NCBI GenBank assembly: GCA_905221605.1
Contig: CAJNDS010001291.1
Location: 319,811-383,810 of the forward strand
From: Symbiodinium natans
Taxonomy: Eukaryota > Sar > Dinophyceae > Suessiales > Symbiodiniaceae
Length of the DNA stretch: 64,000 nt
Direction: 5' to 3'
Of the stretch, positions 55,101 to 64,000 are shown piece after piece (the stretch's first letter is position 1; the number at the start of each line of letters is the position of its first letter). The translations under genes were made by a program, and so were the position numbers. The notes below the pieces were generated by a model. The model searched no databases. It saw only the letters and a program-made list of their open reading frames with translations, and had not been told where the DNA came from.

Positions 55101-58100
55101 AGCACCTTCGGTCCTTCGGTCCTTCGGTATAGCCCCTTTGGTCATGAAGGTTAGTCAGCTCAGGATGTCTCCCACCTTCATGTCTGCCCTGCGGGATTCG
55201 GGCTACACAACCATACTTGCTGGCAAGGCCGGGTCACGGCTGCCCTTTCGTCAGGGCTCAGCTAAGTAGAGCCCGCAGAATATTTTGGAGGTGTGCAGAA
55301 TCTGACCGAGAGCGAGAGAGGGAAAGAGAGAGAGAGAGAGAGAGCCCTCGGTAGAGCACGCCCATTAGGGCGGCCTTCCTTCGGGAGGGTCAAGTGCTGC
55401 GGAAGGAAGGAAGGAAGGAAGGAAGGAAGGAAGGAAGGAAGGAAGGAAGGAAGGAAGGAAGGAAGGAAGGAAGGAAGGAAGGAAGGAAGGAAGGAAGGAA
55501 GGAAGGAAGGAAGGGAAGGAAGAAGGAAGGGAAGGAAAAGAAGGAAAGAAGGAAGGAAGGGAAGGGAAGGAAGGAAGGAAGGCAGGAAGGAAGGAAGGAA
55601 GGAAGGAAGGAAGGAAGAGAGAGAGCCCTAGTCCCATGCCGTGCATAACCATAAGAGAGAGAGTGAGCGCGAATGTCCGTGGGCGTGCAGTCGCGCGGGG
55701 CAAGGGGCTCCGGGCTCCGGCCCGAAATCGTGACCTTGACGGTAACTACACTGGCCGGCCAGCTGCGCCTGGTAGCAGTCAAGGGCTTCAAGGGCTGGAG
55801 CAGGAGAAGGAGAAGGAGAAGGAGAAGGAGAAGGAGAAGAGAGCTTTAACTTAAAACCAGAAAGGTTCCTGGGTCTTGGAAGACCCCGGGCAGCCTAGGT
55901 CTGGAGGCTGGGGAGACCCGGGCAATCTTGCTTCGTGCCACGAGCGCTCCAAAGGAAACCTTCCAACCTTGAACCCCTCGACGACTGGTGGACGGGCAAC
56001 GAGTGTAGACAAGCTTCGGGAAACCATGGCTTTCTGAAGCAAGTGACAACGTGACCAAGCAAGGCCGCGCCTCAACAATGCCGTTCTGAATCAAGCCTCT
56101 CGAGACTGAAGCCTCAGCCACAGGACCATCTCTCAGGGGACCGTGGCTACCTGATCAACGCCACGGAGATGGAGGCGAGCAACCGATTGGAGGAGTGCTG
56201 CTGTGATTTCACGGTGAAGGTGTAGGACTCCAAGAACACCAGGGCTCAGCGAACAAAAGCCCAGGGCCCAAGGTGACATGATTGCGATTCACTCAGAGGC
56301 TCAGATGAACTCAATGGGGCTGCCAGGACATGTTGGGTTTGCAATATATCCAAAGCCCATGTAGGATCGCTGCGAGGCTTAGGAATTCATACGAGTTTAT
56401 GTTTGAGGCGGCAGGGTTCGAATGTTGAGCCCGTCGGCAGGTGCTGGGAGTGGATCTCTTCTCAAGATCCGGGGACAAGTACGGAATCTGCCGCAATGCC
56501 TGGAAAGATGGAGTGGCGCCTTGGTGGAGACGTGTGGAGACATTATGAAGCTGACATCCTGCACTTGGACTCCTATTGTGCGAGCTGCAACATCCGAACC
56601 TCGGGTCATTTCTTTCAGTGATGTAGCCATACATTACATGCAGCAGAATGCAGCGGAGAGTGCGAGCCAGAGCTGCTTGGGTGGCTTTGTCTCCAGGTTT
56701 GGCACTTGCATCAGGCGGCAGAAGCTGCCGAAAAATCTAAGACGGCGAGGACTTTAAGACAACCAAGAGAAGTCCACTGCAGAGCCTAAATTTCCTCGAT
56801 GTTCGTCACAGGCATGGCAACGGAGATCATCTAGCAGTCGAGTTGTGTTGTGAAGCCCGCGCGGGGAACCAGTTTCACAAACAATTGCCTGGCACAACCC
56901 ATTTACATCTACAAGCATGTCTGCACCCAGTTGGATCATTTCGGCTTGCACCTGAAAGAGAAGAAGCTCTTGCGCGCCTACTGCGCCGCAGTGGGGATCA
57001 TGGGTATCATGCTCTGACAGAAGCTGTTTTTTCAGGTCGAGGTCTTGGGATCATTCGGATGTGAAGGATCAAGGGTTGGAGAGTCTTCACAAAAATGAGC
57101 ACTTTTATTGTCTGGACTTGTTTGCACAGGTTCCTTCTTGCAGAGTGCACACCCTGTCCTTGCGAGGACACGATCGAGCAACCCCAAAACCAATCCGAAG
57201 TGAACCTGGCAGATGGCACGATCGAAACGCTGACCTGGACGCGCAAGAATTGAAAATACTCGTACATAGAATTAGAATCCCTTGAAGTCCCAAAGCCCTG
57301 CGTTTCAAAGCCCCTGCACCTCTAGAGCAGTGTGATAGTGTGTTTTGGGACACTTCAGGTGGAGGCTTCTCCTGGGCGAGCGAAAGACCATGAACCATCC
57401 CCCAACGAAGCTTCAGTTGCAGCTTCAGGCCGCGGCGGCTGCTGCAATGCGACGCCTGTGTGCGACACGGTCTTCTTCGACGAGTGTGGTTTCAGGCTTT
57501 TTGCCCGGTTCCTTCTACAAACCCCCCAAGGATCCTATAAGGGTGTGTAAGGGCCTCTTAAGGGTTTGAGGTGGCGAGTAGGGTTTAGTTGCCCATTCCT
57601 CTGCTGAATCGCTGTTATACGATGCGACGATGTACAGGCTATCTGCACAAGCGCTTTACACTTTTGATTTTTGCAGTGGTGCTACGTGGGTTCCTGCGGT
57701 CTTGAACCAGAAAGCCCAGGAAGTCATTCAGTAGGCGAACCCAAAACCCTCCCATTCAGGGAAGCGCAGAAGCACCTAGAATTGGACCCCCGTCCTCCGT
57801 TTGAACCCCTGAAAAGCCATTTGAAAAGCCATGGCATGTCATGGCGCCAGGTGCAACGCAGTCGGGTGCCTGGAGCCCGAATTGGGTGTGGATCGCTGGA
57901 GCCGACTACAGGCACAGGCCAGCGCTGCGACTTGAAGGGGTTTGCCGGCTTGTGGTGCCGAAAGGGACTGCCTAGGGCTGTTGATCAAGGCGTCTGTGGG
58001 GACTGGAAAGCCGAGGGCTTCAAAAAACCCTCTGTTTGCTTGCATCTTTCACGTGGTTTTTGTTGATGCTTCAAGGTCTTTTGTTCGAAGCTCTTTCGGT

Positions 58101-61100
58101 CTTCATACATCAGGGATTCCAAAGGAAAAAGCCCTCGAATCTTGTCAGCTCTTCTTTGGTGGTCCGCCTTCTGGGTTTTGAAATGCTCTGTCTTGAGGAG
58201 CTTCGGAATGCTGTGGGACACGGTTTCAACCGAAAAAGCCTTGCAAACCCTGCCTGCCCTGAGTCCAAGAATTCAAGAGATTTGCACCGGCAAGCCCTTT
58301 CCAAGTCCAGCCCCGGAGCCGGCTCTTGGGTCCCAGCGCCACCCGCATCCTCTTCTCAAAATTCTCAAAGCCTCATGATAATGGAAGCTGCGAAGCAAAC
58401 AGTCCTTGGATCCTTGAAATCTTCAATGGCGGCTTCCTGAAGCCTTCGGAAAGGAGCTCCTGCAGCGGCATTGGAAGCAACATGGACGACCTCCTGCATT
58501 TCTGTGGCGGTTGCACTTGACGAGCATGTGCGTCGTACAGCGCCGCACGTTTAGGAAGCACCCACAGCCAGGAGAGAAGCCCTGGTTCTTGCAGCTGGGC
58601 TTCCCCAGCCCACATCCACCCTTCATCGCCGGCAGTCATCACGTGACTTGGGCGAGAACAGCTGGACTAGGGTTTTGATCCAGACGAAGCAATACTTTGT
58701 GCTGTTGGGGCTGAAGCTTATGGATGTATGGTTCAGAAATTTTGCGGTATACAGCCAGTGGCGCCCAGAGTCACGTTTACATCTTCCACCCCCCCCTCTC
58801 CCTCCCCTTTAACCTATCACTGCAAACCATGCCGATGTTCGGAATTGAAGTCATCGACACCCTGTTCAGGTGTAAAGCTGAACAGGCTTTCTGCAGACAT
58901 TTCGTGTAGCGGACCCCGCAGTGCTGTGGCTAGTCGGGCGGCAAAAAACAGCATTCCTGCAGCCTGGCCTCATCTCTCCCAAACTTAATTCCGGAAAAGC
59001 CCAGACAAAAAAGTTAAATCCCCATGGCATCAATCTAGCCTGAAAGCCTGAAAGCCAGGAGGTGGGGCCGCTTCCGGAAGCTGTCGACGCGCAGTTTGAC
59101 ACCATCTGGGCCCCGATGCCGAATGGCAACTTCGCCTAGTGAGTCCAGTGTGGGTTTACGAATGAACGGGTGGAGGGTAAAGGCAAGAAGAAGACCTTGC
59201 AGGTCCCAGGGTATGGAAGGTATCTCGTGTGGGCTCCAGGTCGGGCTCGGTGCTTAGCTAGTTCGGTACATTAATTTCCTGCAGCCAAGGAACACTGACA
59301 AAATGGCCGAACCCTTTTCGGAACTCGGTGAATGTTCGCAGCTGACTTGCATTTGGAAGCCATGACGTTCGGGAGCCATGTTCGGGATTCATGTCTTGGA
59401 GCAGCCGCGCGTTATGCCCTTTCCCCTGATGCCAAACGCTTCCTCGCCCCTGTAAAGAACCGAAGGCTTGAACCCTCTGAACCCTATATGCACCCCCCCT
59501 TTAATGTAAGGCAGGATTAAAGTGTTGATGCTCAGGGGGTCCGGCCAACACAAGAACTCTTATTGGGCTGACACTCGTTGGGGTGGGGCCCGGGGGGGGG
59601 GGGGCGGTCCTCGGCAGAATAGCCATCAAGTCTTCCACAGAAAATGGCACTAGCGTGCCGATGGTTTGCCGCTGCCTCTTTGTTCCGGATCGGCAAGAGG
59701 AAGCATGCGTTCAACAGTGTTTTTGCCTTGGCTACATGGTGTGGAATCTCCTTTTTGGCTCTGGGGAGCAACTGTTGAGGTGAAAGCCGGGAGAGCTACG
59801 CCAAGCTCCTCGCCATGCTTGACTCGGAGCAGCTCGGCCTGCAAGAGCGCCAGGCTCTTTGGGCATGCTTGCTTTCGGCACGGCGCTCAAGGGATGTTCG
59901 CAGCCCCGGCGACCCCCCCAATGCAGTCAGAGCGAACCCTTGACTTTTATACTGAAACATTGCGCAAAGTAATGAGATATGGGCGCGTTCCAGGCGAAAT
60001 AATTGTTATTTTGCATCAAAGTTTCAATGCGCGAGCTGTTCCACCTTAACAGTCAATTCTCCAGGTAGAGTTGAGTGGCTTGCCTAGCTTTGCTGTGAGT
60101 CGCCTGGAATCTTCGCAAGGAAGGGCAGGGTTTTGAGATGCCGAGGATCCACCACATGCTGCAGTTCTTGGAGAAGCACCATGCCCGAGAGAGACTCGAT
60201 TCATATAACCTGCCTTTGTGAAAGTTCCACGATGGCAACGTGAAAGATGTTGTTCAGGCGAAGTCTTTACGCAAGTGCGCAGTGATTGGTTGGCGTTAGT
60301 TTCGTGAAAGTGTTTTTGTTTGACGAAGGTCACGCAAGCTTGGATCTATAAACGCAACATGTGTCATAATACTTCCGGAGTTTTCGACAAGCTCAAGCCT
60401 GCCATTCCCTCCCTCTCTGCCCGAAGTCCTCGGTCTCTGCGATCCATCAATCACGAAGGCTAGCTCGTTAGATTTTGGTTTACAACCTCTATGTTTTGTG
60501 CCAAACTTAGACTTGGGGGCCCCTTGGCCTGAGATCTCAGGGATTTGAGGTCACACCGCCCCTGCTCTTTGGCCTGAGTTATCAGGATGCCCTTCGCACG
60601 CGCTTGTCGATTTTGTGCCAACTGCAAAACACAATGCATAAATTTTGCCAGGCTGTTTGAGCCTACGGGCAATCGTGATTTCTGTTTCCATGTGAATGTG
60701 GGGAATGGGGAAGTGAGTAGGTCCTCGGACGCGTTGCGGAAGCAAGAACATACCGACTCAGACAGGAACACCGTGGTCATCATCACCAGTGACCATGGCG
60801 ATCACCTTGGCGACCACGGCGAGCCGTTTGGTCTGGACTGGTTCGGAAAGTTCGGAATTCTGACAGATGCCTGGGATTCAGGGGGGTTGCGAGCCACTGC
60901 AAGCTGTCGAGTTTGTGCTGGATGTTGGTCTCCTGCCCCCCGTCCCCTCATGGCACAGTTGAGTCCCACCTGTGACCGACAGACTTGTAGGCTGCACTGT
61001 TGCCCTTCACTGCATCGTCCAGACTCCATCGACATCAACCATGTCTGTTCTCTTCCGGGACGGCCCCATCCCATCTCAGGTGGGCCAAATCCAGTCCTTG

Positions 61101-64000
61101 GGAACCCGCTGTGCACATCCCATTGATTGTTGCGGGCCCCTCCATCCGAGCAGACTTCATCGAGGTTTCGGGCTCAGATAGACGTTTTGGGTCTGGCAAG
61201 GCTGTTGATTGCAAACAGCGACTGTGCCGTACCATGAATCTCTGCCAAGTCTGGGTGACCAGTCTAATTTCGGTTCTCGGATGGGGTGTGGCTGAAAGGA
61301 TTGCAGTTTACAGTGGGACAGTGTAGTGCGGGGCTCCCAAACGCCCTTGCCTGCCGTTGTGTGAGGAAACCCCTGTGTCCCTCATTGACGTGCCCCGCAC
61401 AATGCTGGACATCGCTGGAGCGACACCTTTTCCTGTGCCTCTGCATGATGTGAGTGTAGACGTTGAGTGTTTTGCCTTGAAGCTGTGTGAAGGAAAGCAG
61501 AGTTCTTTGTGGTAAGCTCGCGTCTACGTTCTGAATGGCATGCATGTGGGTTTTCCAGGCTTTTACCGGAACTTTTCTCCTTTTCAGAATGTCAATTCTC
61601 GACGTGTTCGGAAGCTGGTGCGCCCTAAAGTCCGAAAGGCCATGGGTGGCTACTCACTGCTCCCAGCCTTACGGAACACCGGGCCAGTGGAGCGGCCGGC
61701 AGTGCTGAGCGGCCTCCACATGCCTTCATATCAGGTGGCGGGGGTAGAAGAGTTCGTGTTCTGGCTGTTAGTGCTCTCCAGTGTCAGCTGTTCAAGCTCA
61801 AGAAATCCTTTACCGGTGCACGGAAGCTTCTGTCGGGCCAAACCCTACGATTGTTGGCTTACATGCAGAAGCTGACCAGCCCTTTGTGCCGTGAATGCGA
61901 AAGCTCTGGAGGGCGCCCTCAACGAGTACTTTGAGACTGCTTCGGCGCTGTTCAACGAAACGTGCCTGTGGTTCAAGTGGACGATCGATTCACCCCATCA
62001 TTCCCAAAAAAGTTGATGATGTGACAGTTCAGCACTGCGGGGTCACCACCGCCCTGGAGATCAAATCCAGAACCTCTGAAACCCTACAATACGCGCAGTA
62101 GCTTTAATACTATTTGCCCTGCGTGTTGATTCGTTCGGCTAGGCGGGAGGCAGCACAAGCCCTGTTTAACTGCCAGGGCTCCCCAAAATCTTGAGGCTTT
62201 GAAGATTTTACTTTTGTGCCTGCCTATTTCTTGTATCTGATGCAATCCTTACCTGGCCCCAAAACGCAAAAAAAACCCACACTGCGAGGCAGTTTCTGAA
62301 GCTGGTTTGCTGCCCCCGCGGCTGTTCCAAACAGGGCTCCCTGCTGCCTTATTCGAGCAGCCTGGCGAAGATTTGCAGGGCAGGTGGAAGACTTGAAACA
62401 CATGGGTGGTTCCAAAGAGTTGCTCTGGTTCTTCTGGGCCGTACGGGGCGAGTGAATAAATAGAGAGCGGGTTCAACAATTTTAGATGAGACGGCATCGA
62501 CTTCAGCTTTTAAGCCGCTGTTCTTCCGTCAGGGTGAGAACATTGGCTGATGACAGCAGGCTGGCCTTACTTAAGTACCTTCAGACTCGGAGGAAGGTTT
62601 GAACAAACCCAGCTAGTCTTACGGTGCAATGAACCCATGCAAGTGCTACTGGGAAAAGACCGACGAGTATTGTAGCAGTGTAGCAGCTAGCATCGTGCAG
62701 TTCCGCCTCGTCCCTCCTTGCCCAAACTTGCATGAGACGTTTCTCGCAAGTAGATTTTGATTTGGCAAACTGCGCAAAAACAGAAGCAGGACTCGCATTC
62801 GGTCTTGCCCGTGCGCGTATCGCTTCGCAAAAAACGCAGCGGGGGCTCACATATTTCTGGCAATTACTGAGAACAGGATACGCTTTTGTTGGTTGGCACT
62901 CGTAGCCAAAGCCGGCGCACCAGCCTGACTGTCAGTGCCGCAAGCCAAAAGGGTTGCTGTCTGAGAATCGGTTTCTGAACCAGTGACAGCAACGCATACC
63001 ATGGTGCCATGCAGTGACCCCGTGTCGTCGATCGAAGCACGGCCAGGTTCCGTCCAGGTTGCCCTGATGAACGTCACCAGCGGCGTCGGCATCACCAAGT
63101 TTGAGCATGACGTTCTGTTCCTTGGCACTGAATTATAGAAACTACAAAGGCTTCTTTGTGGCTTGCGGGCAAGAGGGCGTCGTTACCGAACGTCTCAGGG
63201 TTCGCAGCCGAGTGGACACTAGGCAGCGCGCGCACTCGCGACCGGCATATTCTCGCCACATCTCTCCACGTGGAACCTCAGTCCCCAGCGCGGGTGGTAT
63301 CTTTAGCACCCAAGAGTGCGTCTCGAGGAACAAGCCTTCTGGGCACGGCGTGGCCGAAGCCAAGTACTTGGCAGACTTCTTGAGCCTGGGGTTGAATTTG
63401 CAACAGTTTAAGGTTTGCTTCTGTCCGAAATGCCGCTTAGTGCAGTTGGCTCGGAGGGCGTCTCTGGGCGCCAAGACACTTCATGTTTATCAGGTTTGGC
63501 AAGCACGCCCCCATGCCCGCAATCCTCACACAAGACTGCAGTATGTTCAAGTTCCAAAGAAGCCTGTCTTGCCCTAGCACAGCCCCTTGGGCCCAGCCTA
63601 CTGCCGGAATGCCCAACTCGCAGGAGCCCAGAGTTCCGAAGCGCGTGCTTGCCGCTGCTACGGTGACTTTTGGGTTGCTGAACCACCCACGTTCAGCATG
63701 GCCCGCCAGGTTGAGGTGCCTGAAGTGATGCAAACATCACTCTCTACAGACAGAGTTTGCGACGCGGGTGTTCAAAAACAGCAGCTTGGGGCCCTTAGAA
63801 GGGGTGCTTGGCAGGAACCATGAAGGGTTCAAGGGTTTCCTTGCTTCCTTGCTTCCTTGCTTCCTTGCTTCCTTGCTTCCTTGCTTCCGTCCCTCCTTGC
63901 TTCCGTCCCTCCTTGCTTCCCCGACGCTCGATAGCCACGAAAGTTACATGTTTTCGTGCACGCGTTGCCTTTGCCATGTCGATAGTATTCGATCCGACAG

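Overview
The window reads as nuclear DNA of a dinoflagellate, probably a Symbiodiniaceae-like alga; the species cannot be told from the sequence. Four signs support this. (1) A 15-base match to the 3' end of the dinoflagellate spliced leader lies at 22894-22908. (2) Genes are cut into many short exons whose introns often start with GC (typically GCC) instead of GT, and the base after the acceptor AG is usually G. (3) Every gene I can identify is on the + strand. (4) Intronless genes, long introns, purine-strand microsatellites and homopolymer C/G runs fill the rest. Most real coding sequence here sits in exons of 30-150 bases, so gene models were built by joining exons on motif continuity and reading phase.

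Layout. 1-8 kb: an intronless aminoglycoside-phosphotransferase-like kinase (1564-2892), two 10-bp minisatellites (3.8-4.7 kb) and a few orphan exons. 8.0-12.9 kb: a multi-exon bacterial-type DNA (cytosine-5) methyltransferase with motifs I, IV, VI, VIII, IX and X. 13-18 kb: mostly non-coding with purine microsatellites. 18.2-19.8 kb: an AIG1-like GTPase with a Cys-rich tail and a frameshift at its G4 motif. 20.65-21.3 kb: ribosomal protein L38e. 22.9-23.6 kb: a spliced-leader relic followed by an open reading frame, probably a retroposed mRNA copy. 24.9-25.7 kb: an acidic, proline-rich gene of unknown function. 26.2-28.1 kb: an intronless sulfotransferase-like plus glycosyltransferase-like two-domain protein. 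28-31 kb: orphan exons of one or two unknown genes. 33.0-34.1 kb: an intronless secreted protein with a beta-trefoil-like region and two ShKT-like domains. 34.9-35.7 kb: four small exons of a very large protein family (DUF3638-like). 39-53 kb: scattered well-spliced exons of unidentified genes. 54.1-62.0 kb: a sulfatase gene of about eleven or twelve exons, with the formylglycine motif and the C-terminal metal-binding motif. 63 kb: a last orphan exon and a CCTTGCTT array.

Functionally the genes do not form a pathway. The sulfotransferase-like protein and the sulfatase could both act on sulfated glycans, but they are 26 kb apart and the link is inference only. Boundaries given for spliced genes are inferred by eye; transcript data would settle them.
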